From: Streptomyces sp. S3(2020)
GTDB lineage: Bacteria; Actinomycetota; Actinomycetes; Streptomycetales; Streptomycetaceae
Assembly (NCBI RefSeq): GCF_013044505.1
Contig: NZ_JABERD010000012.1
Location: 1-64,000 of the forward strand
Length of the DNA: 64,000 bases
Direction of reading: 5' to 3'
Within the stretch, counting starts at the first letter, position 1, and every line of letters starts with the position of its first letter. Position numbers and translations under genes: made by a program. A model generated the notes under the pieces. The model made no database searches. It was given only the letters and a program-made list of their open reading frames with translations, and was not told where the DNA came from. Shown one piece after another: positions 32,406 through 41,894 of the stretch.

Positions 32406-33470
32406 TCACCTGAGCAGGGCGAGCAGAGGTGTCGCGGGCAGCGGGTGGCGGGTGTCGCCGTAGGGGCCCGTGGTCGTGTGGGCGGTCAGGAGGGAGTTCA
32501 GGACGGCCTCCTCCACTGCGTCCAGCAGGGCGTTGAAGACGGGGTCGAGGGTGTCGTCGGGGACGACGGCGGGGCCGGCAGGTGTGCCCAGGGGGCGGGT
32601 GCCGAAGGCGAGGCCGTAGTCGCCGCTGCCGTGGCTGTATGCGGCGCCGACCCTGGCCAGGGCGTAGACGGAGCGTCGGGCGAGCCGGGTGAGCTGGCGG
32701 GCGTCCAGGGGCGCGTCGGTCGCGGTCACGATCATGCAGGAACCGGTGTCGGGGACGGGGGGCGCGGTGGGCACCCCCACGTCGGCGGGGGTGATCGTAC
32801 GGCCGAGGATGCGCAGCGTGCCGCCGAAGTTGGCCTGGACGAGGACGCCGAGGGTGACCTCCCGGCCCGCCAGCGGGAGTCGGCGCGAGGAGGTGCCGAT
32901 GCCGGACTTGAAGCCGAGCGCGGTGAGCCCGGTGCCGCCACCGACGCAGCCCTCGGGCACCGGGCCGCCGTGGGCGGTGTCGAGTGCGGAGCGGACGTGT
33001 TCCTCGTGGACCGGGCGCGAGCGGATGTCGGACAGGAGGCCGTCGTTGCACTCCCCCACCACCGGGTTCAGGCTTCGCGCACCGGCTGTCCCCGGCTGTT
33101 CCAGCATCCAGCCGACCAGGGCGTCCGCGACCCGGAAAGCGGACAGCGTCGAGGTGAGCAGTACGGGGGTCTCCAGCGCGCCGAGTTCGGCGACCTGGGT
33201 GCTGCCCAGCAGCTTGCCGTAGCCGTTGCCCGCGAACACACCGGCCGGCAGCGGGCCGGCGGGGCCGACACCGTCGGGGACGATCGCGGTGACACCGCTG
33301 TGCACGCGCGGCGGGTCGATCAGGGTGGTGTGCCCTACTCGGATGCCGGGCACGTCCGTGAAAGTGTTGTGCGGTCCCGTAGGCACGTGACCGATGCCCA
33401 GGCCGAGTTCACGGGCCCGGCGAGGGGCTTCGGACGAGGGCGAAGACAGGGGTGCATCAGGCATGCGCAT
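32406..33470 (-). CDS. P1 family peptidase (S58/DmpA-like)
   Basis: 354 residues of the self-processing aminopeptidase family. The sequence shows [20 protein letters not shown] at the N-terminus, [13 protein letters not shown] in the middle, and [20 protein letters not shown], the segment where relatives cleave themselves to expose a Ser/Thr nucleophile. The rest is the beta-subunit-like half ([18 protein letters not shown]). Such enzymes release N-terminal residues from short or D-amino-acid-containing peptides. Two ATGs, at 33470 and 33464, are both possible starts. The gene is divergent from the PatB-type C-S lyase, 87 bases away. Confidence 0.9.
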   Translation of the reverse strand: MRMPDAPLSSPSSEAPRRARELGLGIGHVPTGPHNTFTDVPGIRVGHTTLIDPPRVHSGVTAIVPDGVGPAGPLPAGVFAGNGYGKLLGSTQVAELGALETPVLLTSTLSAFRVADALVGWMLEQPGTAGARSLNPVVGECNDGLLSDIRSRPVHEEHVRSALDTAHGGPVPEGCVGGGTGLTALGFKSGIGTSSRRLPLAGREVTLGVLVQANFGGTLRILGRTITPADVGVPTAPPVPDTGSCMIVTATDAPLDARQLTRLARRSVYALARVGAAYSHGSGDYGLAFGTRPLGTPAGPAVVPDDTLDPVFNALLDAVEEAVLNSLLTAHTTTGPYGDTRHPLPATPLLALLR

Positions 33471-33557
33471 GATCGGCACACTAGCCAAATCCTCGTACGG
33501 CGCGGGCAGCCGTTCGTCCGGCTGCGACCTCGGCGTGCCCGGGCGTCGGAGCGCCGC

Positions 33558-34805
33558 ATGACCGGGCCCGGGACCACGGAACACCACCCCGCCTCGGGCG
33601 AGCCCCGCCGCACGGACCCCCTGGCCCGGCTCACCCTGGAACAGCTGCGGCAGCGCACCAGCATGAAATGGCGTACCCATCCCGAGGACGTACTTCCGTT
33701 GTGGGTGGCGGAGATGGATGTGCCGCTCGCCGCACCCGTCGTCGAAGCACTGCGCTCGGCACTCGACCTCGGCGACACCGGATATCCCTCCGGGACGGCC
33801 TACGCCGAGGCTCTCGCCGCATTCGCTCACGATCGGTGGCGATGGGACGGGCTGCGCGTCGAGCACACCGCGATCGTGCCCGACGTGATGATGGGCATCG
33901 TCGAAGTGCTGCGGCTGATCACCGATCCCGGCGACGCGGTCGTGGTGTGCTCACCGGTCTACCCGCCCTTCTACGCGTTCGTCGGCCACGACGGTCGCGA
34001 AGTCGTCGAGGCTCGCCTCGGCCCGGATCTGCGGGTCGATCCGGAGGCACTGGAGGATGCCTTCCTACGGGCTCGGCGAGGGGGCCGTCGGGCCGCGTTC
34101 CTGATGAGCAACCCGCACAATCCCACCGGTGTCGTCCACACCCGCCAGGAACTGGAGGCCGTCGCGGCTCTGGCCCGCACGCACGGTGTGCGGGTGGTGT
34201 CCGACGAGATCCACGCTCCCCTGGTGTTGCCGGGCGCCGTCTTCACCCCGTTTCTGAGCGTGCCCGGTGCCGAGAACGCGTTCATGCTGACCTCGGCCTC
34301 CAAGGCGTGGAACCTCGCAGGTCTCAAGGCCGCCGTGGCCATCGCCGGTCCGGAGGCCGCCGACGAGCTCCGTCTCCTGCCGGAAGAGGTCGCCCACGGC
34401 CCCAGTCATCTCGGGGTCATCGCCCACACCGCGGCCTTCCGCGAGGGCGGGGACTGGCTCGACGAACTGCTGCTCGGACTCGACGCCAACCGGCGTCTGC
34501 TGGGCGAACTCGTCGCGGAGCACCTCTCCGGCGTGCGGTACCACCGGCCCGAGGGCACCTATCTGGCCTGGCTGGACTGCCGACGGCTGGGGCTCGACGG
34601 TGATCACGGCACCGATGGGCCCGGTGTGGTGAGCGACGTCGCCGGACCCGCGAGGATGTTCCTCGACAAGGCCAGGGTCGCGCTCAGCTCGGGACATGTC
34701 TTCGGCTCCGGCGGCGAGGGACACGTACGCCTCAACTTCGCGACGTCGCCGACCGTCCTGCGCGAAGCGCTGGCCCGCATGGGGCGGGCGGTGCACGACC
34801 TCTAG
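33558..34805 (+). CDS. PatB/MalY-type pyridoxal-phosphate C-S lyase
   Basis: 415 residues of the fold-type I aminotransferase superfamily, PatB/MalY branch. [20 protein letters not shown] and [20 protein letters not shown] at the start are diagnostic. [34 protein letters not shown] (cofactor-binding Asp and Tyr-equivalent) and the Schiff-base Lys in [17 protein letters not shown] are intact. The enzyme cleaves cystathionine or other cysteine S-conjugates to a thiol, pyruvate and ammonia. The ATG is chosen because family homology begins about 20 residues later. No regulator is adjacent. Confidence 0.92.
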   Translation: MTGPGTTEHHPASGEPRRTDPLARLTLEQLRQRTSMKWRTHPEDVLPLWVAEMDVPLAAPVVEALRSALDLGDTGYPSGTAYAEALAAFAHDRWRWDGLRVEHTAIVPDVMMGIVEVLRLITDPGDAVVVCSPVYPPFYAFVGHDGREVVEARLGPDLRVDPEALEDAFLRARRGGRRAAFLMSNPHNPTGVVHTRQELEAVAALARTHGVRVVSDEIHAPLVLPGAVFTPFLSVPGAENAFMLTSASKAWNLAGLKAAVAIAGPEAADELRLLPEEVAHGPSHLGVIAHTAAFREGGDWLDELLLGLDANRRLLGELVAEHLSGVRYHRPEGTYLAWLDCRRLGLDGDHGTDGPGVVSDVAGPARMFLDKARVALSSGHVFGSGGEGHVRLNFATSPTVLREALARMGRAVHDL

Positions 34806-35002
34806 CTCCGGGTGAAGGCGCTCGAAATCCAGTGGCACAGCGCCGAGTTGCCTCGCTACGGTGCTGCCGAACCGAGTCGTCTGGGCAAGGACGTGCCGTT
34901 GTACACCGTGTGAGACCTCCCGAGAGCTGATCTGTCGCGCGTCGCGCATCCGCGCCGCGCCTCTTCTTGCTGCGGACTTCTCACTGAAACCGGTGTACTT
35001 CT

Positions 35003-35551
35003 GTGCTCGACAACTGGGTGGTCATGCCCACCTGCCTGCCGCTCGTCCTCCGCCGTTGCCACACGTGTGCGTCCGGAACCTTCCGGGCGAACGGCAAGTT
35101 CCGCGTCAACGCGAACCACAAGCTCATCGACGCCTGGCTCCTCGTGCTCTGCGCCTCCTGCGGGGACACGGCGAAGCTCACGGTCCTGGAGCGGGTCAAT
35201 GTGCGTTCCGTACGTCCTGAGCTCCTCGACCGGCTGCATGACAACGACGTCGGTCTGACGGCCGAACTGCTCCAGGACCCTGTCGTCCAACGCCGTAATC
35301 GCATCGGCCTGGACTGGGACGACGCCTGGCGCCTCGACACCGGCGGATCGGATCATCTGGACCGCGAGGTGCTCGACGTCTCGGTGCGCTTCGCGGCGCG
35401 GATCCCTGTCCGGCCGGTGCGGCTGATCGCTGAGGGGTGCGGTCTTTCGAGGGCCGAGGTCGAACGACTGGTCGCGGAGGGCAGCGTCGTGTCGGCGGCC
35501 CGGCTGACCGGCAAGCTCTCCAGCGACTTCACTTTCACGCTGAAGTTCTGA
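35003..35551 (+). CDS. DUF1062 domain protein
   Basis: 182 residues. A zinc-binding start (RRCHTCASGTFRANGKFRVN and LVLCASCGDTAKL) is followed by the helical DUF1062 body (QRRNRIGLDWDDAWRLDTGG) and an S4-like C-terminus (AEGCGLSRAEVERLVAEGSV). The combination suggests nucleic-acid binding, but no function is established. The GTG at 35003 is one of two possible starts; an ATG at 35024 also fits. A strong hairpin terminator follows the stop. Confidence 0.8.
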   Translation: MLDNWVVMPTCLPLVLRRCHTCASGTFRANGKFRVNANHKLIDAWLLVLCASCGDTAKLTVLERVNVRSVRPELLDRLHDNDVGLTAELLQDPVVQRRNRIGLDWDDAWRLDTGGSDHLDREVLDVSVRFAARIPVRPVRLIAEGCGLSRAEVERLVAEGSVVSAARLTGKLSSDFTFTLKF

Positions 35552-35557
35552 AGTTCT

Positions 35558-35602
35558 GAGCCGGTGCGTGCCGCGCCCAAGAGCCGCGGCACGCACCGGC
35601 TC
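35558..35602 (+). terminator. Strong hairpin terminator
   Basis: A perfect 18-bp inverted repeat (35558-35575 with 35585-35602, arm GAGCCGGTGCGTGCCGCG) around a 9-base loop begins six bases after the DUF1062 stop. It is the most stable hairpin seen in the window. Confidence 0.8.
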
Positions 35603-35710
35603 CCGTCGAGAGCCCTTGTCGATGCGCACACTCGTCGCGCTGACCGCGGCACCAACCCTGTCCTCACCGGAGCGGCGTTGTGCAGGCCCTTGGCGCGGAT
35701 CTGGGGTGCG

Positions 35711-36020
35711 GATGACGAGGACGCCGTATGGCTCCCCGCCATCGACCTCTCTCCTCAACACCGGCAACGCCTATGACGCTCTCGCCTGTCTCTTCGGTGT
35801 CCGCAATTCGTTCGGTTTCCGGCCGCTGGCCGCGGCTCATGGGTGCCGGCGGACGTCTCGGACGGGCTCAGGGATTCGTTCCGCGTGTGGGACGGGCCGG
35901 ACGGCGGGTACGGAACGACATGGGTCAGCTGGGCCGAACTGGCGCCGGTGGGATGTGATGCGGACACTGGGCGAGCTGCACGGGCCGGAGCATGTGCGCC
36001 TCGTGGTGTGGTTCGACTGA
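35711..36020 (+). pseudogene. Remnant of a conserved hypothetical protein with several frameshifts
   Basis: Four pieces of one protein appear in order but in alternating frames: EDAVWLPAIDLS, then NAYDALACLFGVRNSFGFRP, then VPADVSDGLRDSFRVWDG with GGYGTTWVSWAELAP, and finally MRTLGELHGPEHVRLVVWFD before the stop. The arrangement matches a Streptomyces hypothetical family of about 150 residues ending in VRLVxWFD. At least three frame changes and some deletion are needed, so it is decayed. Its function is unknown. Confidence 0.6.
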
Positions 36021-36074
36021 GCGCGCGGCTGCACACCGGCCGTCGACACGGCTTGGTCTCTTCGCTCGGGGCAC

Positions 36075-37298
36075 TCAGTGTCGGCTTGCCTGGTGTGCGG
36101 CGACGGTCATGACGAGGACGGCGGTCAGGGTGAGCCCGGCGCCGACGTAGAGGGGTGCTGTGTAGCCGAGGCCGGCGGTGAGGGCCAGGCCTCCGAGCCA
36201 GGCGCCGAGGGCGTTGCCGAGGTTGGACGCGGAGACGTTGGCGCCGGCCGCCAGTGCCGCGCCGTGGGCGGCGTCGGTGACGCGCGTGATCATGCCGGGC
36301 ACGGCGGCGAACCCGAACAGGCCCATCAGGAAGACCAGGAGCACCGTCGCGGTGGGGCTGGCGGCGAGGAAGCCGAACACGGCCAGGGTGACGGTGAGTC
36401 CGAGCAGGGCGAGGACCAGGGCGCGGTCCCGGTCCCGGTCGGCCGCGCGTCCGCCGATCAGGTTCCCGGCGACCAGGCCGACGCCGTACACCATCAGCAG
36501 CCAGGCGACATCGGCCGAGGAGAAGCCACCGACCTCGGTGAAGGTGTAGGCGATATAGCTGAACGCGCCGAACATGCCGCCGTAGCCGAGGCCGGTGGCG
36601 GTCAGGGTCAGCCAGACCTGCCAGGAACGGAAGGCTCGGAACTGTGCGCGCAGGCCCGCCGCCGGTGTCGGGGCGGAGTGGCCCGTCCGTGTCGGTCGCT
36701 GGGCGGGGACGAGGGCGGCGATGCCCGTCAGTGCCAGTACGCCGATCGCGGTGACCGCCCAGAAGGCCGCCCGCCAGCCCCAGCGTTCGCCGACGAGCGC
36801 GCCGAACGGCACGCCGAGCACGTTCGCCAGGGTCAGTCCGGCGAACATCACCGCCACCGCGCGGGACTTGCGGTCCGGCGTCACCAGATCGCGAGCGACC
36901 AGGGAGCCGATCCCGAAGAACGAACCGTGGCACAGGGCCGCTATGACCCTGCCGAGCATCATCACCGGATAGTTCGGTGCGAGCGCGGACAGCAGGTTGC
37001 CGATGACGAACAGCACCATCAGGCCGACCAGGACCTGCTTTCGGGGCAGCCGTGTCGTGGCCGCGGTCAGCGCGATGGCTCCGATCGCGACGCTCAACGC
37101 GTATCCGGAGATCAGCCGGCCCGCCTCCGCTTCCGACACGGCGAGGCTCGACGCGACCTGGGGCAGCAGGCCGGCGATCAGGAATTCGGTCAGGCCGATG
37201 CCGAAGCCGCCGAGTGCCAGCGCGATGAGCCCACTTGGCGTTCGTCGGTGTTCGATCGGGCGGCTGCCGAGAGCGGGGTGGGGGTTGGCGGCTCTCAT
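36075..37298 (-). CDS. MFS transporter (Cmx/CmrA-like drug efflux type)
   Basis: 407 residues with twelve predicted helices. The first helix (LIALALGGFGIGLTEFLIAG) and LLPQVASSLAVSEAEAGRLI are typical of DHA1 efflux pumps that include chloramphenicol exporters. RLPRKQVLVGLMVLFVIGNL marks loop 2-3, and LTLANVLGVPFGALVGERWG is the antiporter motif in helix 5. It is related to the MFS protein at 16-17 kb but is not a recent duplicate. The gene lies alone, 121 bases downstream of the sugar-kinase gene on the same strand. Confidence 0.9.
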   Translation of the reverse strand: MRAANPHPALGSRPIEHRRTPSGLIALALGGFGIGLTEFLIAGLLPQVASSLAVSEAEAGRLISGYALSVAIGAIALTAATTRLPRKQVLVGLMVLFVIGNLLSALAPNYPVMMLGRVIAALCHGSFFGIGSLVARDLVTPDRKSRAVAVMFAGLTLANVLGVPFGALVGERWGWRAAFWAVTAIGVLALTGIAALVPAQRPTRTGHSAPTPAAGLRAQFRAFRSWQVWLTLTATGLGYGGMFGAFSYIAYTFTEVGGFSSADVAWLLMVYGVGLVAGNLIGGRAADRDRDRALVLALLGLTVTLAVFGFLAASPTATVLLVFLMGLFGFAAVPGMITRVTDAAHGAALAAGANVSASNLGNALGAWLGGLALTAGLGYTAPLYVGAGLTLTAVLVMTVAAHQASRH

Positions 37299-37419
37299 CT
37301 GTCAGTCGTGGTCGGCGTCTCGGATTCGCGCATACGTCGACCCTCACGCCTGGCTGCCGATTCGTCCATGGACAAAGATCCACGGCACTTGGATGAACGT
37401 GCGGCGCGGGTGCGGTTGA

Positions 37420-38304
37420 CTACTTCGCTCGCAGCCAGGCGCGGGTTCCGAACGAGGTGCAGGCTCGCGATGCCACCGTGGCCGCGGTGCGCAGGGCCTC
37501 GGTGAAGTGCTTCGGGGTCAAGTGGCTCTGAAGCGCGAGGTGGTGGGTGAGGGCCCCGTGCAGGAAGTCTCCCGCGCCGAGTGTGTCCGTCACAGGGACG
37601 TTCGGAACGTCCACCGTGCCGCCGTCGTCGGGGCCCAGCCAGACGATGGGCTCCGCTCCTTGGGTGACCGCCGACCAGCCGACCCCGTGCTCCTGAAGGA
37701 AACGCAGGGTCTCGGTCGGTGTGCTCGTACCGGGTGGATGGAAGTCCGCCGAGCAGACGGCCACGTCGATCGACGGCAGCAGGTCCTCCATGCCGTCCTT
37801 CCAGCTGCCTCCGTCGAGGACGGTCGGGCGGCCGGCGGCCCGTGCCGAGTGGGCGGCGGCCACGGCGAGTTCCCTGTGGTGGCCGTCGAGTTCGACGATG
37901 TCGCAGGCTGCCACCAGCGCGTCGAGGTCGTCGGGTGGGGCGATGCGGTGGCCCGTCGCGTTGGTCGAGGCGACCGCGCGTTCTCCGGTGGACGCGGTGA
38001 CCATGATGGAGGAGACGGCCGGGGGCTCGGTCGAGTCGGGCGTCAGGTCCGACACGGTGACGGCGAGGCCGTGCAGGTCGGCTGTGGCGGCGAGGCCCAG
38101 TGGATGGGAGCCGATCGCGGTCAACAGGCGGGCCGCGCCGCCCAGGTGGCTGAAGGCGACGGCCGCGTTCGCCGCCGGGCCGCCCGCGGCGATGGTCTGG
38201 CGGCGAGCCGTCAGCTTCTCGTCGGAGGCGGGCGTGTGGTCCACGAGTTGGATGATGTCGAGGGTGCACAGGCCGATGAACAGGCCCTCAGGACGTCGGG
38301 GCAT
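37420..38304 (-). CDS. PfkB family carbohydrate kinase
   Basis: 294 residues of the ribokinase fold. The N-terminal strand LFIGLCTLDIIQLVDHTPAS, the Gly-rich IAAGGPAANAAVAFSHLGGA and the C-terminal anion-hole motif VTDTLGAGDFLHGALTHHLA (catalytic Asp in GAGD) are intact. It phosphorylates a sugar or nucleoside with ATP; the substrate is not evident. The ATG with GAGGGA upstream is preferred to a GTG five codons earlier. An in-cluster transporter is lacking unless the MFS gene downstream serves. Confidence 0.88.
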   Translation of the reverse strand: MPRRPEGLFIGLCTLDIIQLVDHTPASDEKLTARRQTIAAGGPAANAAVAFSHLGGAARLLTAIGSHPLGLAATADLHGLAVTVSDLTPDSTEPPAVSSIMVTASTGERAVASTNATGHRIAPPDDLDALVAACDIVELDGHHRELAVAAAHSARAAGRPTVLDGGSWKDGMEDLLPSIDVAVCSADFHPPGTSTPTETLRFLQEHGVGWSAVTQGAEPIVWLGPDDGGTVDVPNVPVTDTLGAGDFLHGALTHHLALQSHLTPKHFTEALRTAATVASRACTSFGTRAWLRAK

Positions 38305-38399
38305 TGCCGGTTCCCTCACGCGCGACTCCTGCCGACGGTGCGTGAGGTCAGTGTACGAAGCGAGGGGAACCGTCGAGTGTTGGGGCGCCGGGAGCCCGG

Positions 38400-38620
38400 G
38401 GGCGCGCGCATGATCTCGTCCCCGGAACGGGGGTCGCTCCGGAGCAGCAGGCGGCTGTAGGCCAGGGGTGCCGTGAGCAGGTGCGCGGTCGGTGACACGG
38501 GATCGGTGACACGGAATCGAGCGTCATGACCGCCTTCTCGGCCACCTCGTGACCCTCGGTCCGGAAGAACCAGCGGTCGACGGCACCGCCCCCGGCGCCC
38601 GTGCACCAACTGCCGCGCGA
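38400..38620 (-). pseudogene. Fragment of an unrecognised gene, frameshifted by a 14-bp tandem duplication
   Basis: On the minus strand one frame reads DRWFFRTEGHEVAEKAVMTL and ends out of frame, while the next reads SPTAHLLTAPLAYSRLLLRS and DPRSGDEIM. Between them 14 bases are duplicated (38490-38503 and 38504-38517, CGGTGACACGGGAT and CGGTGACACGGAAT). Removing one copy joins the two frames as MTLDSVSPTAHLLTAP. I do not recognise the family or its limits. The remainder of 38305-38723 holds nothing else I can support. Confidence 0.4.
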
Positions 38621-38723
38621 GCCGGACCACCGTGGCGGCTCATCGGGCTCGGGCGGCGAAAGGCTCCTAGGGACGCGACCGGCCCGCACAACTACGTGCT
38701 CCCAAGCTGATGGTGAGGGGGTG

Positions 38724-38978
38724 TCAGGCCGGTGGATCGAGCAACTGTGCGGCCACGCCGACCCCCACCAGGCCCGTGGCGATGAGCAGCCCGTTCGCCA
38801 CGATCACCCCGCCGATCAGTACGGCCGTTGCGACGGCCAGGGCCCACCAGGCCCCCGTGCGTCGGAACTCACGGGGGCGGCGCGGCCGTCCGGTGCTCAT
38901 CGCCCTGGCGAACCGGGGATCCTCACCAGCGCAGCGTGCTTCGAGCGCGACCAGACGCTCGTCCTCGGATCGGGGCAT
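38724..38978 (-). CDS. DUF3040 domain membrane protein
   Basis: 84 residues beginning MPRSEDERLVALEARCAGED, the DUF3040 N-terminal helix, followed by a basic linker and two short membrane helices (WWALAVATAVLIGGVIVANG and LIATGLVGVGVAAQLL). Small proteins of this family are restricted to actinobacteria and unassigned. GGAGAAGGC lies directly before the ATG. Confidence 0.85.
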   Translation of the reverse strand: MPRSEDERLVALEARCAGEDPRFARAMSTGRPRRPREFRRTGAWWALAVATAVLIGGVIVANGLLIATGLVGVGVAAQLLDPPA

Positions 38979-39185
38979 GCCTTCTCCTTTCGCGCCCTGC
39001 GCTGCCGCCCTGCGACCGACCGGGCAGCGGCAGCGAGTGTCGTGAACGGGGTTCGAGGTCCGGCGCGGACGTGCACGGAGCACGGTCGAGCAGCCGCGGT
39101 CGCTCTGCGGGGCTGGGGAGAGCGGCCGGCTGGACACACGACGAGCGTGGTCAGAGATACGTCCCGGCTCGCGTCGCCCGGCTCT

Positions 39186-40421
39186 CTATGCATTCTCCCT
39201 AACGGTTGGCCCCTGCAAACAAGTGTCGGCCAAAGGTTGGCGTGCCGGCCCCCGAGCACCCATGAACTCCAGGGCGCGGGCCAGTAGTTCGGCACGTCCG
39301 GCGACGACCGGGCCCAGGACCGCGAGCACCAGGACGTATCCGGCGATGAACGGTGCGAGGCGGTCGTCCAGGCCCGCGCTGGTCGCCATCGCGGCCAGGA
39401 TCAGGGCGAACTCCCCGCGGGCCACCAGGGTGGTGGCGATCTCCGCGGCGCGCTCGGGACCGTAGCCGTACAGGCGTGCCACGAGGAGCCCCGCGATGAC
39501 GTTCATGACCACGGTCAGTGCCGCCGCCGCGGCCACCGGTCCGGCGACGCTCGCGACGACGGCGGGGTCGATGGCCAGCCCGAAGGCGAAGAAGAAGATG
39601 GCCGCGAAGGCGTCCCTCAGGGGGTGGACGAGTCGGCGGATGCGGGCGGCGGAAGGGGTGCCGGCGAGGATGAGTCCGACCATGAAGGCGCCGATGGCGT
39701 CGGCGACGCCCAGGACCTCGGAGATCCCGGCGACGAGGACCGCCGCGCCGAGGAAGCTGATCACGAGCAGTTCGTTGTCGCGTACCGCGATCAGTCGTCC
39801 GACCAGCCGGGTTCCGTAGCGGGCCGCGGCGGCCAGGGCCAGCAGGAAGCCGAACGCCTTGCCCGCCTGCCAGAGCACGTCGCCGACGCCCTGGGCGCCG
39901 CCGATGACCGGTTGAAGTGCCGCGAGATACAGGGCGAGGAAGATGTCCTCGACCACGATGACGCCCAGGATGAGGCGGGTCTCGGGGCGGCCGAGCCGCC
40001 CCAGGTCGATGAGGATCTTGGTGACGATCGCGGACGAGGAGATGCCCAGCACGCCGGCCAGCACCAGAGCCTCCCGGGCGCCCCATCCCAGGGCGAACCC
40101 GAAGCCGAGGCCCGCGCCGACGTTCAGCAGCAGGTAGATGCCGCCCGCCGCCAGGAGCCGCTTGCCGCCGCTCCTGAGGTCGTCGAGGTGGAACTCCAGG
40201 CCCAGGTAGAACAGCAGGAGCACCAGGCCGAGCGCGGAGAGCATCTCGAAGTCGTGGGCGTCCTGGACCAGGACGATGCCGGGTGTGTGCGGGCCGAGCA
40301 GGATGCCGGCCAGCATGAACAGGGGGATGGTCGGGAGTCCGATCCTGCCGCCGAGGCGGGCGAGGAGGGCGGCCGCGAGGAAGGCACCGCCCATGGCCAG
40401 GAGGGTGTCAGCGTGTCCCAC
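39186..40421 (-). CDS. Cation:proton antiporter, CPA2/KefB type
   Basis: 411 residues with about thirteen membrane helices. Conserved parts are LARLGGRIGLPTIPLFMLAG and GLVLLLFYLGLEFHLDDLRS near the N-terminus, LGISSSAIVTKILIDLGRLG with the polar helix 4 motif, VVVEDIFLALYLAAL with the Glu-Asp pair expected for the ion site, and VARGEFALILAAMATS. It probably exchanges K+ or Na+ for protons. The C-terminal NAD-binding (TrkA-N) domain of Kef proteins is absent and no separate TrkA-C gene is adjacent. The GTG start has GGAGGTGA upstream. Confidence 0.9.
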   Translation of the reverse strand: MGHADTLLAMGGAFLAAALLARLGGRIGLPTIPLFMLAGILLGPHTPGIVLVQDAHDFEMLSALGLVLLLFYLGLEFHLDDLRSGGKRLLAAGGIYLLLNVGAGLGFGFALGWGAREALVLAGVLGISSSAIVTKILIDLGRLGRPETRLILGVIVVEDIFLALYLAALQPVIGGAQGVGDVLWQAGKAFGFLLALAAAARYGTRLVGRLIAVRDNELLVISFLGAAVLVAGISEVLGVADAIGAFMVGLILAGTPSAARIRRLVHPLRDAFAAIFFFAFGLAIDPAVVASVAGPVAAAAALTVVMNVIAGLLVARLYGYGPERAAEIATTLVARGEFALILAAMATSAGLDDRLAPFIAGYVLVLAVLGPVVAGRAELLARALEFMGARGPARQPLADTCLQGPTVRENA

Positions 40422-40740
40422 GGGTCACCTCCTTCGGCTGCGCGAGAGGTCGGGGTCGCTTCGTCTGACGGGGATGGATACAAGTGCTCCTTGTGGTGCG
40501 TGGCTGACGGCGTCTTCAGGACCGCGCCTCGGCCGGGTGTCACCACCGGCTCGATCGGCGTTGTCCCCACGCTGTCACGGCCCCCGCACCCGCGACCATC
40601 GGTGTCAGCACTCATTTCGGCACGTAGAACGTGCGGCGGGGCGAGCGCGGGCCCCGTCGCCGCTCTCGACGCCCGTCGCGTCGGCAGACCGCGGGCCGGC
40701 GGCAGTCGCCGCTTTCGGCCCGGGAGCGTGTGACGTCCGA

Positions 40741-41802
40741 TCAGGCCAGCGGGCCCAGGACTTCCTGGGACTCGATGAGCCCCTGGTCGCTGGGGGCCTC
40801 GCCGTCGCCGAAGACGCGGGCGGCCTGGCGGGCCCGGAACTCCAGGTGGGCTTCGGCGGGCTTGGCGTAGCCGTAGCGGGCGCGGGCCTCCGACGGGGTC
40901 AGCACTTCCTCGGTGCGCGGCGGGATGCCCAGCTTGACCGGGGCGATCACCGGGACCGTGGAGGGCGACAGCATCCCCAACAGGCGCAGTTCGACCCGGG
41001 GGTCGAGGTGGGCGAGGGCGAAGGACACCTTCATGACGGGCACGATGAGGAGGTCGAGCAGTCGGGACTGCCGGATCCCCGCCATCTCACGCATCCAGCG
41101 CGGCATGGTGGCGATCGTGGCGATCCGCTGCGCCCTCGCGACGACCATGCTCACCGGCTTCGCCCACAGCGGTACCGGCGGCAGGACGAGCTCGGTCCGC
41201 AGGAGGTGGTTCATGGCCTGGCGCGCGATCGGGCTGGCGGACAGCCGGGGGCGCATCTCCTCGAAGTACGCCCGGATCCCGGCACGCGTGCGGGGAACGT
41301 CGTCCGGGGAGCACGTCTGCAACTCGGCGGCGAGCGCGCACGCCTCCCAGTACTCCTTCTCCTCCTGCGCGGTGAGCTTGCCGGGGCCGTACTTCTCGTA
41401 GGCGTAGAGGATCGAGTGCCAGCCTGTGAGCTGGATCCACAGCTGCGAGGCCGGGTCGTTGGCGTCGTAGGTCCCGCCGCCGTACGGCAGTTCGCCGATC
41501 GCCTTGGAATGGACCTTGACCAGGATGTCCGCGGCCCTGGACACCGCCCGCGAACCGGCGAAGGCCACCATCGCGAAGTACCGCAGGGTCCGGTCGTAGC
41601 GCGTACGGGCGCGCTGGTAGATGCCCTGGGTCCCGTGCACGGCGGCCACCAGCGGCGGGTCGAGTTCCTCCACCACCACGGCCCGCTGGAATCCCACCGT
41701 CGGCGCGGTCGGATAGCTCCAGACCTTCCACACCACCGAGCCCGGGCCGAAGAAGCCGTAGTCCTCGTGCGGTTGGACCTCGCTGCGCCTGGACCTCGCC
41801 AT
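40741..41802 (-). CDS. MpaB-like oxygenase (DUF2236 family)
   Basis: 353 residues of the latex-clearing/MpaB oxygenase family. GPGSVVWKVWSYPTAPTVGF opens the domain, and ARTRYDRTLRYFAMVAFAGS and GTYDANDPASQLWIQLTGWH (the His-containing conserved stretch of the haem-binding region) are typical; AYEKYGPGKLTAQEEKEYWE follows. It may act on an unsaturated lipid or terpenoid. It is divergent from a TetR regulator, with two palindromic operator-like sites between them, so repression by that regulator is expected. Confidence 0.85.
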   Translation of the reverse strand: MARSRRSEVQPHEDYGFFGPGSVVWKVWSYPTAPTVGFQRAVVVEELDPPLVAAVHGTQGIYQRARTRYDRTLRYFAMVAFAGSRAVSRAADILVKVHSKAIGELPYGGGTYDANDPASQLWIQLTGWHSILYAYEKYGPGKLTAQEEKEYWEACALAAELQTCSPDDVPRTRAGIRAYFEEMRPRLSASPIARQAMNHLLRTELVLPPVPLWAKPVSMVVARAQRIATIATMPRWMREMAGIRQSRLLDLLIVPVMKVSFALAHLDPRVELRLLGMLSPSTVPVIAPVKLGIPPRTEEVLTPSEARARYGYAKPAEAHLEFRARQAARVFGDGEAPSDQGLIESQEVLGPLA

Positions 41803-41844
41803 GGAGCCGCTCCCTGTGCGTCCGCGGCGTGCACCGCCACTCGA

Positions 41845-41885
41845 TTACGACACTGCTGTCGTAAATTAAGACACGCGTGTCGTAA
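41845..41885. promoter_or_regulatory. Double palindromic operator between the MpaB-like and TetR genes
   Basis: Two 20-base palindromes follow each other: TTACGACA-CTGC-TGTCGTAA (41845-41864, perfect) and TTAAGACA-CGCG-TGTCGTAA (41866-41885, one mismatch). Their centres are 21 bases apart, two helical turns, as for cooperative TetR-family dimers. The second ends 9 bases before the TetR start. Confidence 0.8.
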
Positions 41886-41894
41886 ACTGCCAAG

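Noticed and set aside
31680..33557. A long N-terminal extension of the PatB gene
   Set aside because: The frame stays open for over 600 codons upstream, but that part lies antisense to the P1 peptidase and phosphotransferase genes. PatB homology begins only after 33558.
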